Positions 27,522-37,114 of a stretch of 64,000 bases of DNA are shown one piece after another. Positions within the stretch are counted from its first letter, which is position 1, and the number at the start of each line of letters is the position of its first letter. The translations under genes and the position numbers were made by a program. Under the pieces are notes generated by a model that ran no database searches, had not been told where the DNA came from, and was given only the letters and a program-made list of their open reading frames with translations. This DNA comes from Brumimicrobium sp. (GTDB lineage Bacteria > Bacteroidota > Bacteroidia > Flavobacteriales_D > Crocinitomicaceae): assembly GCA_023957385.1 (NCBI GenBank), contig JAMLGZ010000001.1, forward strand, positions 1,412,923 through 1,476,922, written 5' to 3'.

Positions 27522-28103
27522 ATGCTAGGATTAAGATTGCCAACAGACCCAAGATGGGTGAATATTGTAGAGAAAAATATTCAAGAAATTTTGACAGATC
27601 ATGCTTACTGTGAACAAAAAGCAGCTTCTAATGCCATAACAGTGATTGTGAAATTTCCAGAATTCCCTGAGGTTGTTACGGCTATGAGTGAATTGGCAAA
27701 AGAAGAATTAGAGCATTTTCAGATGGTACATAATGAAATGCTTAAACGGAATTTAACATTAGGATTTGAACGGAAAGATGAATATGTCAATGATTTGTAT
27801 CAATTTCAATTAAAAGGAGGTAGCAAAGAGCAACAATTTGTCGAAAAAATGCTTTTCGGAGCAATGATAGAAGCAAGAAGTTGCGAACGTTTTAAAATCT
27901 TATCCGAAGAAATTAATGATCCCGATTTACGTGTTTTCTATCGTGATTTAATGGAAAGTGAAGCGCGACATTATACCTTATTCATTAATTTTGCTAGAAA
28001 ATATGCACCTTCGGTAGATGTTAACAAGCGTTGGCAAGAATATTTAGCGTTTGAGGCGGAACTCATGAAGAAATACGGTAAGAAAGAAACGATGCATGGC
28101 TAG
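27522..28103 (+). CDS. miaE: tRNA-(ms2io6A)-hydroxylase (MiaE)
   Basis: From ATG 27522 the product is 193 aa, the usual MiaE length, starting with the family-typical MLGLRLPTDPRWVNIVEKN. The di-iron ligands are visible in LAKEELEHFQMVH (E..H) and DLMESEARHYTLF (E..H), with further Glu in EMILTDHAYCEQKA-like and MIEARSCERF helices. The enzyme hydroxylates the isopentenyl group of ms2i6A37 in tRNA. I prefer this start to the in-frame ATG at 27387, which would add a signal peptide. A TATTTTTG element at 27497-27504 lies just before the chosen start. Confidence 0.85.
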   Translation: MLGLRLPTDPRWVNIVEKNIQEILTDHAYCEQKAASNAITVIVKFPEFPEVVTAMSELAKEELEHFQMVHNEMLKRNLTLGFERKDEYVNDLYQFQLKGGSKEQQFVEKMLFGAMIEARSCERFKILSEEINDPDLRVFYRDLMESEARHYTLFINFARKYAPSVDVNKRWQEYLAFEAELMKKYGKKETMHG

Positions 28104-28186
28104 CCTTATAATTTCTATTCGACATCATTTTTTATATCAAATTTATCTATATTTAGCCTTTTATTTGAAGCACTAAACTTTCAACA

Positions 28187-31156
28187 ATGAGTAAAATTAA
28201 CTTTTCAAGCATTTTCAAGAAAAACTGGATACATATTTTAGCATTTGGTTTATTTATTCTTTCCACTGTATTGTATTTCAGACCTCAATTTTCAGGGTAT
28301 GGATTGAAACAGCATGATATTGAACAATTTAAAGGTGCTTCCAATGAAATTAATTATTTTAGAGATACACAGGGGAAAGAACCTTTATGGACTAATTCCA
28401 TGTTTGGAGGCATGCCCACTTACCAGATTTCAACTAAATATGATGGTAATTTACTTGTAAAAACGTATAAGGCTATGAAACTTTGGATGGATTCCCCCGC
28501 TGGAATGTTTTTCATGTTTCTTATTGGATTTTATATCATGCTGTTATGCATGAAAGTTGACCCTAAAGTTGCCATTTTAGGTGCTTTTGCTTTTGCCTTT
28601 TCTTCTTATTTTATTATTGTTTTACAAGCGGGACACAATACTAAAGCAGCTGCTATTGGGATGGCTCCGCCTGTCATAGGGGCTTTTTATATGGCATATC
28701 GTGGAAGTATTAAATGGGGACTCTTACTATCAGCTTTTTTTATGGGAATGGAAATAGCCACTAACCATATTCAAATTACCTATTATTTGGGCATTGTGTT
28801 GTTATTTTTCGGCTTGGAAGAGTTGATACGTCATATTGCAAATAAAGAAATTGTTAAATTCTTAAAAGTAACAGCAGGCTTATTTGTGGTTTATGTTTTT
28901 GCCCTAGCTATCAACTACGGAAATTTATCACTTACAGAAGGGTATTCAAAATATACTATCCGTGGAGGAAATGACATAACAATTGGAGTTGATGGATCTT
29001 CAAATCATCATAACACAACTAGTGGATTAGATAAAGATTATATCACTCAATGGAGCTATGGAATCAAAGAAAGTATGACGTTAGTTTCTCCAAATGTATT
29101 TGGAGGAGGAAGTGCTGCACTAAAAAATAGTCAATTTTCAGATTTATTAAAATCTTCTGAATTCAGAAAAGAGGCAAATTTAGTAGCTGATAACAATGTG
29201 TATTGGGGTGACCAGCCTTTTACATCTGGTCCTGTTTACCTTGGAATTATTGTGTTTTATTTAGCTGTTTTAGCCATGGTATATCTCAAGGGACGTTTGA
29301 AATGGTTCCTTATGATTGCTACTATCCTCATGTTAATGCTTTCTTGGGGTAAAAATTTCATGGGACTCACCGATTTCTTTATTGACCACGTTCCATTCTA
29401 TAATAAATTTAGGGCAGTTACCATAATTTTAGCTATGGTAGAATTATTAGTGCCTTTATTAGGTGTATTGTTTTTAGATTATTTATTTAAAAACAAAGAG
29501 GAGATTAAAAAGAATCTACGCCCATTTTATATAACAACGGGAGCTTTAGTGGGCGTGTTTATTTTACTTACTGTTACAGGTCTTGGAAATGGTTATATGT
29601 CACAACCTGAAAATGATTTCTTATACACATATCCTGATCAAGTGCGTGCACAGATAGCAAAAGAAGATCCAGATATGTTGCTTAAAAATGGTATAGATGT
29701 CACAAATCCGAGAGATGTTCAACGAATTGTTGATCGACAGATGGAGCGTGTTAATGAACAGTTTGATGCCCTAGCTTCTGTGCGTAAATCTATCTATCAA
29801 TCAAGTATGTTGCGATCTATATTTTTTATGCTTGCAGGAGGTCTCTTGGTTGTTCTATATGTAAAAACTGAAACTAAAAAAGAGTATATAATTGGAGGGT
29901 TAGCTTTCTTTATTGTAATAGATTTAGTGATGGTGGATCTTAACTATCTAAACAATGAAAAGAAAAACGGAAGATTTTATGACTATTGGGTAGAAAAGGA
30001 GAATGCAGAATTCCCATTAAATCCTACGCAAGCAGATAAACAAATCATGGATATGGAAATAGCGTCTAATCCGGATTTGAAAACACTTATTGATAAAGCG
30101 GCTGTGTCATCAAATAAAAATTCACGAAGAGATAGAGGAAATCAAGCGGAAATGTGGTCTCGCAAATTTCAAGCACTAAATCTAGCAACAAATTATAGGG
30201 TGTTTGAACCTGCTTTAGGTTTTAACAGTGCAAGAGCATCTTATTTCCATAAAGCGTTAAATGGTTATCATGGGGCGAAATTACGTCGTATTCAGAATTT
30301 GAAAGACTTTCAGATTGATTACAATAATATGAATGTAATTAATATGCTAAATGTGAAGTACATTATTCAGGGAGATCAAGCTATGCAAAATCCTGGCGCT
30401 TTGGGTGCTGTATGGTTGGTGAAAAATCTAATCGTACAACCAAATCCAGATAAAGAAATTTTGGCTTTAGGTAATTTATTTGTGATTGATAATAAGTCGG
30501 ATCAAACCCTATGGATAAATGATGAAAAAATAAACTCTGATACAATATCAGGAAGAGAAAAGATATATCTGTTGGCAGGAAATACAGACACTTTGCATAT
30601 AGATATACGCACAGTTACGCAATCTAGTATTAATTCGAGTTATGTAGAAGATGTAAATGGTGTTCAGAATTGGATTCCAACAGCTGAGCTGGCAAAAGAT
30701 TCATTAGGTAGTTTCAAAACATTAATAACAGTAAATAAGGTTTATGACTTTACTCCAGCTGATGATGCAATTATAGGAGCAAAAGATGTAGAAGGTATTT
30801 CTTCACTAACATTTTCTGGTCAGGGTGAAATTGCTATGAAATCATATTTGCCTAATGAAATGAAATATGAAGTAAATCTGGATGAAAATCAATTCGCAGT
30901 ATTTTCAGAAATTTATTATCCAGATGGTTGGAAAGTATATGCAAATGGGGAAGAATTGCCTATTCATCGCGTTGATTATTTGTTGCGCGGTGTGGAATTA
31001 CCAAAAGGTAATTATGAATTAGAAATGCGTTTTGAAGTGCCAAAATATAAAACTTCAAATACTGTTGCATTAGCTGCATCTTCTATTTTACTTTTGTTAA
31101 TGGCTGGTTTTTTTGTAAAAGATTTTCTACTTGGAAATAAAGAAGAAGAAAAATAA
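28187..31156 (+). CDS. YfhO family membrane protein
   Basis: 989 aa. An N-terminal membrane helix (HILAFGLFILSTVLYF) is followed by an extracytoplasmic loop and about ten further helices to ~residue 420 (FFMFLIGFYIMLLCM; VAILGAFAFAFSSYFIIVLQAGH). Then come a large soluble region, a few more helices (~545-590), a second soluble domain ending in a beta-rich part (FAVFSEIYYPDGWKVYANG), and a C-terminal helix (VALAASSILLLLMAGFFV). This matches the YfhO/bacterial membrane-protein family, related to GT-C glycosyltransferases; the YPDGWKVYANG motif is typical. Likely transfers a sugar to a lipid-linked or surface glycan; substrate unknown. Confidence 0.82.
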   Translation: MSKINFSSIFKKNWIHILAFGLFILSTVLYFRPQFSGYGLKQHDIEQFKGASNEINYFRDTQGKEPLWTNSMFGGMPTYQISTKYDGNLLVKTYKAMKLWMDSPAGMFFMFLIGFYIMLLCMKVDPKVAILGAFAFAFSSYFIIVLQAGHNTKAAAIGMAPPVIGAFYMAYRGSIKWGLLLSAFFMGMEIATNHIQITYYLGIVLLFFGLEELIRHIANKEIVKFLKVTAGLFVVYVFALAINYGNLSLTEGYSKYTIRGGNDITIGVDGSSNHHNTTSGLDKDYITQWSYGIKESMTLVSPNVFGGGSAALKNSQFSDLLKSSEFRKEANLVADNNVYWGDQPFTSGPVYLGIIVFYLAVLAMVYLKGRLKWFLMIATILMLMLSWGKNFMGLTDFFIDHVPFYNKFRAVTIILAMVELLVPLLGVLFLDYLFKNKEEIKKNLRPFYITTGALVGVFILLTVTGLGNGYMSQPENDFLYTYPDQVRAQIAKEDPDMLLKNGIDVTNPRDVQRIVDRQMERVNEQFDALASVRKSIYQSSMLRSIFFMLAGGLLVVLYVKTETKKEYIIGGLAFFIVIDLVMVDLNYLNNEKKNGRFYDYWVEKENAEFPLNPTQADKQIMDMEIASNPDLKTLIDKAAVSSNKNSRRDRGNQAEMWSRKFQALNLATNYRVFEPALGFNSARASYFHKALNGYHGAKLRRIQNLKDFQIDYNNMNVINMLNVKYIIQGDQAMQNPGALGAVWLVKNLIVQPNPDKEILALGNLFVIDNKSDQTLWINDEKINSDTISGREKIYLLAGNTDTLHIDIRTVTQSSINSSYVEDVNGVQNWIPTAELAKDSLGSFKTLITVNKVYDFTPADDAIIGAKDVEGISSLTFSGQGEIAMKSYLPNEMKYEVNLDENQFAVFSEIYYPDGWKVYANGEELPIHRVDYLLRGVELPKGNYELEMRFEVPKYKTSNTVALAASSILLLLMAGFFVKDFLLGNKEEEK

Positions 31157-31191
31157 TAATTGTATATTGCATTGTATTCTATTCATTCCAT

Positions 31192-31719
31192 TTGAAACGA
31201 TTCCTACAAATACTACTCATTTTGTTTCTGATAATCTTTATGATTATCGGTTTCTACGCATGGTATGATTCCCTTAGCATAATTTTATCTCTCAAATATT
31301 TAATTACCATTATTTCAGGTATTCTTACCATTATTGTATATGGTATCTTTTATAATAGACAATTGGAAAATACACGTATAAAAGTAATATTAGGTTTGGT
31401 TCTTATATTTCCATTTGTGATTGCTCTTTCAGGGCTGATTTATGCAGATATCATTATGGATTACTGGAGTTTTTTAGTAGGAGGAAGTATTTTTCAATTA
31501 GGAACAGGTGTCTTTTTATTGACTAAGGATGGTAGTAGGAGTAAATGGAGATATTTTACTTTGCTTAACTATGGGTTGATGGTCTTTTATGCTGTGTTGA
31601 TTTGTTTGAAAGTGCCACAATTATATGAGCCGCTAGTTATTATTGTGTTCGGAAGTTATATATCGATGAGTTCGATATTGGTTTTGTTTATGAAAGAGAA
31701 ACAGCACCTTAATTCGTGA
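31192..31719 (+). CDS. hypothetical multi-pass membrane protein
   Basis: 175 aa from a TTG at 31192; no ATG upstream is in frame, and the first internal ATG would remove half of the first helix. Five hydrophobic segments are visible (FLQILLILFLIIFMIIGFY; YLITIISGILTIIVYGIF; VILGLVLIFPFVIALSGLI; WSFLVGGSIFQLGTGVFLL; LLNYGLMVFYAVLICL) plus a C-terminal one. I recognise no family. It follows the YfhO gene by 35 bp and overlaps the convergent NlpC/P60 gene by 11 bp. Confidence 0.6.
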   Translation: MKRFLQILLILFLIIFMIIGFYAWYDSLSIILSLKYLITIISGILTIIVYGIFYNRQLENTRIKVILGLVLIFPFVIALSGLIYADIIMDYWSFLVGGSIFQLGTGVFLLTKDGSRSKWRYFTLLNYGLMVFYAVLICLKVPQLYEPLVIIVFGSYISMSSILVLFMKEKQHLNS

Positions 31720-32626
31720 GAATAGCTCCGAATCCTACAAGTCTTTTTTTCCAATAAGCTGAGTCATAAATATCCACAATAGAAATGCCTATGCTTGTAC
31801 TTGAATGTATCATTTGAATACTATCATTTTCTGTGGCGTACACAATTCCCACATGTGAGATATTGGTAGAAGTTCCAAAGAAGATAAGATCGCCTGGACG
31901 TACATTTTTATCTTTTATCTTCTTTACATCTTTATACTGGTCTGACGCGCTTCTTCCAAGTGTTTGATGTACACTTTTATCAAATACATACCCAGTAAAT
32001 CCACTACAATCAAATCCTTGAGGAGTGGTTCCTGCCCATTTATAAGGAACACCTATTAATTCTTTTGCAGTGGCTACTACTTTTTCACGTTGAGTGAGTT
32101 TACTTTTATCAATTTCTTTACTTGGTATTTCAGGTTCTTTATAAGATGGCTCTTTGAGTTGGTCTTCTTTCATTTTTTCCACTTGAGGTACATCTTTAAA
32201 AAGGGTATTAACAAGAAAATCTATGTCTTTGATATGCATGGAATTTCCCTTTCTATTTAATTCTTCCATCCAATGTTTTAAATCGTATTTTAAAGCACTT
32301 ACTTCATACAAATGAGCTTCTAGTAATCGCTTCCCTTCTAGCGTTTGATATAATTCTTTAAAAGTTTGTGTGGCATCTTTAATTGTATTTTTATTGCGTT
32401 TTAACCATTTTTCATCTTGTGCCAATTGCAAACCAGATAAGGCTACATAGTAACGTGGTAGAAAGGAGTAATCAAATTCTGGATTTTGAAGTAATTTATT
32501 AGCACGTTTATATACCGTTTTGTATTGTGCTTGGTCATACCTCATTTCTAAATTATCAAATTCAGGAACTTGAGAGAAAGTCGAGAACGTAATAAAAATT
32601 AAAAATATACTAATAGAAAATCTCAT
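31709..32626 (-). CDS. exported NlpC/P60 (C40) peptidase
   Basis: 305 aa with signal peptide (MRFSISIFLIFITFSTFSQ). Residues ~20-170 are a helical, TPR-like region. Residues ~185-305 are the NlpC/P60 domain: GVPYKWAGTTPQGFDCSGFTGYVF holds the catalytic Cys, RPGDLIFFGTSTNISHVGIVYA the catalytic His. Such enzymes cleave peptidoglycan stem peptides between D-Glu and the diamino acid. Acts in the periplasm. Transcribed divergently from the S41 protease gene. Confidence 0.88.
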   Translation of the reverse strand: MRFSISIFLIFITFSTFSQVPEFDNLEMRYDQAQYKTVYKRANKLLQNPEFDYSFLPRYYVALSGLQLAQDEKWLKRNKNTIKDATQTFKELYQTLEGKRLLEAHLYEVSALKYDLKHWMEELNRKGNSMHIKDIDFLVNTLFKDVPQVEKMKEDQLKEPSYKEPEIPSKEIDKSKLTQREKVVATAKELIGVPYKWAGTTPQGFDCSGFTGYVFDKSVHQTLGRSASDQYKDVKKIKDKNVRPGDLIFFGTSTNISHVGIVYATENDSIQMIHSSTSIGISIVDIYDSAYWKKRLVGFGAILTN

Positions 32627-32730
32627 ATCATTTGCAAAGAAAAGTAAAACCTATTTATGTTTTTTAAACAAAAAATAAATGTCTAAACATTTAAATGTTT
32701 AAAAACAATTCTTGTAAAAAATAGTTAATA

Positions 32731-32763
32731 TTGAATTAAATATGATGCCAAACCTTATTTTTG
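32731..32763 (+). promoter_or_regulatory. promoter of S41 protease gene
   Basis: TTG at 32731-32733 and TATTTTTG at 32756-32763, separated by 22 bp, fit the Bacteroidota -33/-7 pattern (TTTG, TAnnTTTG). The ATG follows 35 bp later. Confidence 0.5.
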
Positions 32764-32797
32764 GTGTAGATTTTGATTAAAAACAGAAAAAAATCCC

Positions 32798-34381
32798 ATG
32801 AATAAATTACTTTTTATCCTCATTACATTACTATCAATAAACAATTGTTTCTCACAAGATGACCCAGATTTAATTCGTATGTACGAGGTGTATTCCTATA
32901 TTGATAGAATATATGTTGATAAAGTTCCAAAAAAAGAAATCTCTGAAGCTGCCATTGTAGCCATGTTAAAAGAGTTGGATCCACATTCTGCTTATATTCC
33001 CAAAGAAGAAGTAGAAGACGCCAATGAACGCATTAATGGAAGTTTTGTAGGAGTTGGAATTCGTTTTAATATTTTGCGTGACACCATTTTGGTGGTAAAC
33101 CCTGTACCAGGCGGACCAGCTGATAAACTTGGTATTTTAGCAGGAGATAAAATAATTAAGGTGGAAGGTAATGATGTATCTGGAATAGGTATTAAAAATG
33201 CTGAAGTTCGTGAAAAACTTTTAGGGGATAAAGGAACAACTGTTAAGGTGCATATTCTTCGAGGAAAAGAAATAATTGAGTTTACTATAACACGCGATAA
33301 CATTCCAATTAATTCCGTTGTAAGTTATTATATGGTAGATAAAACAATTGGATATATCAAATTAACTAGTTTTTCTCGAACTACTGATAAAGAGGTAGAT
33401 GATGCTATAAAGAGTTTGAAAAAGCAGGGAATGAAAGATCTGATTTTTGATTTACAAGGAAATGGTGGTGGACTTTTATATGCTGCAAAAGCTGTTGCAG
33501 ATGAATTTTTAGATGATAATAAACTCATTGTGTATTCTGAAGGAAGAGCTCAGCCAAGAAGTGATTTAATTGCTGACAAAAAGGGTGATTTTGAAAAAGG
33601 ACGACTAGTTATTTTAATCGATGAAAGCTCAGCTTCTGCTAGTGAAATCTTATCTGGTGCCATCCAAGATTGGGACAGAGGTTTAATCGTTGGTCGCCGT
33701 TCTTTTGGGAAAGGATTAGTACAACGCCCATTAGCCTTATCTGATGGAAGTCAATTGCGTTTAACAATTGCTCGTTACTATACCCCGAGTGGACGATTTA
33801 TTCAAAAGCCTTATGATGATATGGATGCCTATAAGCATGATTATATAAATCGCTATGAGCATGGTGAAATGATGCATCAGGACAGTATTAAATTTCCAGA
33901 TTCATTGATTTATAAGACTTTGATTACCCATAGAGATGTTTATGGTGGGGGAGGAGTTATGCCAGATTTATTTATCCCTATGGATACATCTGAATATTCC
34001 ACATATTATAAAGACTTAAGCCGATCAGGAACTTTTAATAGTTTTTCGTTAGAATATGCAAATAATCATCGTGCCGATATTTTGAATAAATATAAAACCT
34101 TAGATGAGTTTATAAGTAATTTTAAGACGGATGAGGCATTTATGAAAGAATTCTTTGAATATGCAGCACAAAAGGATGAAAAAATAGTTTTCTCTGAAAG
34201 TGATTATGAGATAAGTAAAGATGTAATGCAAATACGTTTAAAGGCTTCTATTGCTCAGAACTTATGGGATTATGAGGCTTTCTATCAAATTTTTAATGTA
34301 AAGAATGAAATCTTTATGGGTGCATATAATGCATTAAAGAATGGTACTTATGATAAAATGAATATTGTAAAACAGAAATAG
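32798..34381 (+). CDS. S41 carboxy-terminal processing peptidase
   Basis: 527 aa with signal peptide (MNKLLFILITLLSINNCFSQ). Order: N-terminal helical domain with the LDPHSAYIP motif, PDZ domain (~80-170; GSFVGVGIRF, GGPADKLGILAGDKIIKVEG), then the protease core with GYIKLTSFS, the Ser motif IDESSASASEIL (~residue 280) and the Lys motif GRRSFGKGLVQ (~306). The C-terminal ~150 residues are helical and charged. It is a Ctp-type serine protease that cuts periplasmic or outer-membrane proteins near their C-termini. Complete for the Bacteroidota family. Confidence 0.93.
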   Translation: MNKLLFILITLLSINNCFSQDDPDLIRMYEVYSYIDRIYVDKVPKKEISEAAIVAMLKELDPHSAYIPKEEVEDANERINGSFVGVGIRFNILRDTILVVNPVPGGPADKLGILAGDKIIKVEGNDVSGIGIKNAEVREKLLGDKGTTVKVHILRGKEIIEFTITRDNIPINSVVSYYMVDKTIGYIKLTSFSRTTDKEVDDAIKSLKKQGMKDLIFDLQGNGGGLLYAAKAVADEFLDDNKLIVYSEGRAQPRSDLIADKKGDFEKGRLVILIDESSASASEILSGAIQDWDRGLIVGRRSFGKGLVQRPLALSDGSQLRLTIARYYTPSGRFIQKPYDDMDAYKHDYINRYEHGEMMHQDSIKFPDSLIYKTLITHRDVYGGGGVMPDLFIPMDTSEYSTYYKDLSRSGTFNSFSLEYANNHRADILNKYKTLDEFISNFKTDEAFMKEFFEYAAQKDEKIVFSESDYEISKDVMQIRLKASIAQNLWDYEAFYQIFNVKNEIFMGAYNALKNGTYDKMNIVKQK

Positions 34382-34394
34382 AATCAAAAAAAAT

Positions 34395-34402
34395 TATATT
34401 TG
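34395..34402 (+). promoter_or_regulatory. -7 promoter element for DUF1573 gene
   Basis: TATATTTG, an exact TAnnTTTG match, 17 bp before the ATG at 34420 and 13 bp after the S41 stop, so the lipoprotein gene can be transcribed independently. Confidence 0.5.
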
Positions 34403-34419
34403 TTGTAAATAGTATTAAT

Positions 34420-34944
34420 ATGAAAAAAATAGGATTTATTATTTCAATTGCGCTAGTCACGTTTGCATGTAATAATGGAGGAGCAGTAGATTCGAATATT
34501 ACCGTTAAAGATGGCCAAGTTAAATCAAAATTATCTTCAGGAAATACTTCTGCAGAAGAATTAAAAGCAGCAGCCAAAGAACGTCAGAAACAACGAGAAG
34601 TAGAAGAGAAAGAACGTTTGAGTAATTTAACAACTATGGAAGTATATCCAACTATTTATGATTTTGGTAATATAGCTAAAGAAACTCCGGTTACAACTAC
34701 ATTTAAGATTAAAAATACAGGCGATAAACCTTTAATTGTGAATGATGCACAAGCTTCTTGCGGTTGTACGGTTCCTAAAAAACCAACAGATCCAATCCTG
34801 CCAGGTGAAGAATCTGATTTGGAAGTTACTTTTACTTCGAACCCTAGTCAAGCAGGTACCGCCATTAACAAGACAATTACAGTAACAGCAAATATTCCTG
34901 GTTCTGTGCAAACAGTTACCATTAAGGGTCAGGTAGCTCCATAA
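34420..34944 (+). CDS. DUF1573 lipoprotein
   Basis: 174 aa. The N-terminus is a lipoprotein signal (IGFIISIALVTFACNN, Cys ~17). A Lys/Glu-rich stretch (~45-68, predicted helix) leads to a single DUF1573 Ig-like domain (~72-174: YPTIYDFGNIAKETPV, FKIKNTGDKPLIV, ASCGCTVP, PGEESDLEVTF). This domain is common in exported Bacteroidota proteins, often with the conserved CGC motif seen here; biochemical role unknown. It is followed by a strong terminator. Confidence 0.85.
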   Translation: MKKIGFIISIALVTFACNNGGAVDSNITVKDGQVKSKLSSGNTSAEELKAAAKERQKQREVEEKERLSNLTTMEVYPTIYDFGNIAKETPVTTTFKIKNTGDKPLIVNDAQASCGCTVPKKPTDPILPGEESDLEVTFTSNPSQAGTAINKTITVTANIPGSVQTVTIKGQVAP

Positions 34945-34967
34945 TAAATAAAATTATAAGAGAAGAG

Positions 34968-34993
34968 AAGGCAGGTAATTCCCTGCCTTTCTT
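34968..34993 (+). terminator. rho-independent terminator after DUF1573 gene
   Basis: Perfect 8-bp stem AAGGCAGG / CCTGCCTT (34968-34975, 34982-34989) with a 6-base loop and a T-rich tail. Confidence 0.8.
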
Positions 34994-35000
34994 ATTTTTG
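34993..35000 (+). promoter_or_regulatory. -7 promoter element for paaG-like gene
   Basis: TATTTTTG directly after the terminator and 30 bp before the preferred ATG at 35031. It overlaps an in-frame TTG (34998), which argues against that TTG being the start. Confidence 0.5.
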
Positions 35001-35030
35001 TATAATGAAAGAAAATTTAAAACTGATAAT

Positions 35031-35804
35031 ATGGTATTACAATTTACAAAAGATAATGGAATAGCAACACTTAAATTTAACCGTCCAGATAAATACAATA
35101 GTTTCAATCAAGAATTAGCATTTGCTGTTCAAAAGGCTCTGGATGATTGTGAAAAAGATGAGCATGTTCGTGTTATTATTCTTACTGGTGAAGGAAAGGC
35201 ATTCTGTGCTGGTCAGGATTTAGCAGAAGCAACAGATCCAAATGGACCACCACTCAAAAACATTGTAAAGGATCATTATAATCCTATCATTTTAAAAATT
35301 AGAAACATTGAAAAACCAATTATAGCTGCGGTGAATGGTGTTGCTGCCGGCGCTGGAGCTAATATCGCTTTAGCATGTGATATTGTTGTAGCAAAATATT
35401 CAGCAAGTTTTATTCAAGCTTTTTCTGCGATCGGTTTAATTCCTGATTCTGGAGGGACTTATTTCTTACCTAGGTTAGTAGGTATGCAAAAGGCTCTTTC
35501 CTTAATGTTAACTGGAGACAAGATTGGTGCTCAAGAAGCAGAAAGTATGAATATGATTTACAAAGCGGTAGAAGATGAAAAGTTTGATGAATTTATTCAA
35601 CAGTTAGCAGGTAAAATGGCAGTTATGCCAACTAGAGGATATGGTTTGACTAAAAAAGCTGTAAATGCTGCTTTTGATAATACCTTGAGTCAACAGCTAG
35701 ATTTGGAAGAAAAACTTCAAGCAGAAGCAGGTTCAACTGAAGATTTTAAAGAAGGAACAACCGCATTCTTAGAAAAAAGAAAACCTAATTTTAAAGGAAG
35801 ATAA
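35031..35804 (+). CDS. enoyl-CoA hydratase/isomerase (PaaG-like)
   Basis: 257 aa from ATG 35031 (MVLQFTKDNGIATLKFNRP). A crotonase fold: AFCAGQDLAEA forms the first oxyanion-hole segment, and NGVAAGAGANIALACDIVVA the second; IPDSGGTYFLPRLVG follows. These features, notably the Asp after IP, resemble PaaG (1,2-epoxyphenylacetyl-CoA isomerase) and related hydratases. It sits 3 bp before a 3-hydroxyacyl-CoA dehydrogenase gene, so the pair can perform consecutive beta-oxidation-type steps, possibly in phenylacetate catabolism. Oxygenase genes (paaABCDE) are not in this window, so the pathway is inferred. Confidence 0.85.
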   Translation: MVLQFTKDNGIATLKFNRPDKYNSFNQELAFAVQKALDDCEKDEHVRVIILTGEGKAFCAGQDLAEATDPNGPPLKNIVKDHYNPIILKIRNIEKPIIAAVNGVAAGAGANIALACDIVVAKYSASFIQAFSAIGLIPDSGGTYFLPRLVGMQKALSLMLTGDKIGAQEAESMNMIYKAVEDEKFDEFIQQLAGKMAVMPTRGYGLTKKAVNAAFDNTLSQQLDLEEKLQAEAGSTEDFKEGTTAFLEKRKPNFKGR

Positions 35805-35807
35805 GCT

Positions 35808-36971
35808 ATGAGTAAGATAAAAGTAGGAGTCTTAGGTGCCGGAACTATGGGCGCTGGTATTGCACAAGTTGCGGCACAAGCGGAACATGAAGTTGTTCTA
35901 GTAGATGTGAACGCTGACGCAGTGGAGAAGGCAAAATCTTCCTTGATTAAACTTTCTCAAAAACAAATTGAAAAAGGAAAATGGACTGAAGATTATAGCA
36001 ATCAATTAATTTCCAGAATTCAGTATTCTACTAATATGCAGGATTTTGGCGGAGTAGGTATTGTCATAGAAGCTATAATTGAAAATGTAGAAGTGAAACA
36101 TAAAGTCTTTTCTCAGTTAGAATCAATTGTTGGTGATGATTGTATATTAGCTTCCAACACATCTTCTATTCCAATTGCAGAAATAGGATCCGTATTGAAA
36201 AATCCAACTCGAATGATTGGGATTCACTTCTTTAACCCAGCTCCATTGATGCCTCTAGTTGAAATTATTCCTGCAGTTCAAACAAACGAAACTATAAAGA
36301 ATACAGCTAAAGCATTGATAGATTCTTGGGGCAAAATAACTGTCTTAGCTAAAGATACGCCTGGATTTATAGTGAATCGTGTGGCACGTTCTTTTTATGG
36401 TGAAGCTTTACGTATTTATGAAGAAGGTATTGCTGATTTCGCTACAATAGATTGGGCTATGACTCATTTTGGTGGTTTTAGAATGGGGCCTTTCACATTA
36501 ATGGATTATATTGGAAATGATGTAAACTATGCTGTAACCGAATCAGTTTATCATGCTTTTTATAATGAACCTCGTTTTAAGCCTTCTTTTACTCAAAAAC
36601 GTCACGCTCAAGCTGGTTATTTAGGTAGAAAATCGGGTAGGGGTTACTATGATTATAGCGAAGGAGTAGAAATGCCACAACCCAATCAAGATCAACAATT
36701 GGGAAAAGAAATTTTTAACCGAATATTAGTTATGCTTATCAATGAAGCGGCTGACACTTTATTCTGGGGAATAGCTTCTAAAGAAGATATCGACCTGGCA
36801 ATGATGAAAGGGGTGAATTATCCAAAAGGTTTATTACAGTGGGGAGATGAAATTGGACTTGATCATGTACTTCAGCGTTTGGAAAACTTATTTGAAGAAT
36901 ATGGTGAAGATAGATATAGACCAAGTCCAATGCTAAAGAGAATGGTTAAGGAAGGTAAGAAATTCTTTTAG
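35808..36971 (+). CDS. 3-hydroxyacyl-CoA dehydrogenase (PaaH/Hbd-like)
   Basis: 387 aa. N-terminal Rossmann domain with VGVLGAGTMGAGIAQVAA (residues 5-22), the NTSSIPI and HFFNPAPLMPLVEII motifs around the catalytic His, and DTPGFIVNRVAR. The C-terminal helical dimerisation domain is slightly longer than in minimal Hbd (about 280 aa), with a second repeat-like part (~290-380). It oxidises L-3-hydroxyacyl-CoA to 3-oxoacyl-CoA with NAD+. Co-transcribed with the upstream hydratase (3-bp gap). Confidence 0.9.
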   Translation: MSKIKVGVLGAGTMGAGIAQVAAQAEHEVVLVDVNADAVEKAKSSLIKLSQKQIEKGKWTEDYSNQLISRIQYSTNMQDFGGVGIVIEAIIENVEVKHKVFSQLESIVGDDCILASNTSSIPIAEIGSVLKNPTRMIGIHFFNPAPLMPLVEIIPAVQTNETIKNTAKALIDSWGKITVLAKDTPGFIVNRVARSFYGEALRIYEEGIADFATIDWAMTHFGGFRMGPFTLMDYIGNDVNYAVTESVYHAFYNEPRFKPSFTQKRHAQAGYLGRKSGRGYYDYSEGVEMPQPNQDQQLGKEIFNRILVMLINEAADTLFWGIASKEDIDLAMMKGVNYPKGLLQWGDEIGLDHVLQRLENLFEEYGEDRYRPSPMLKRMVKEGKKFF

Positions 36972-37008
36972 GGAGTAGACTTTTTAATTTTATTTTTCTG
37001 AAAGCAGA

Positions 37009-37110
37009 GCAGGATTATTTCATGAACCTTTCTCGCTCCGAATTCCGAATGCAAGCCCATTTCTTCGTTTCTCAGAAATTGGGATTTTTCATACCCAATT
37101 TGCTTGAAAG
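37009..37110 (+). repeat. tandem repeat, copy 1
   Basis: 102 bp starting GCAGGATTATTTCATGAACC, followed directly by a second copy with few changes. Each holds a terminator-like stem. Confidence 0.9.
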
Positions 37111-37114
37111 TTAG

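Noticed and set aside
34998..35030. TTG start for the enoyl-CoA hydratase
   Set aside because: It overlaps the -7 promoter element and the crotonase homology begins at ATG 35031.
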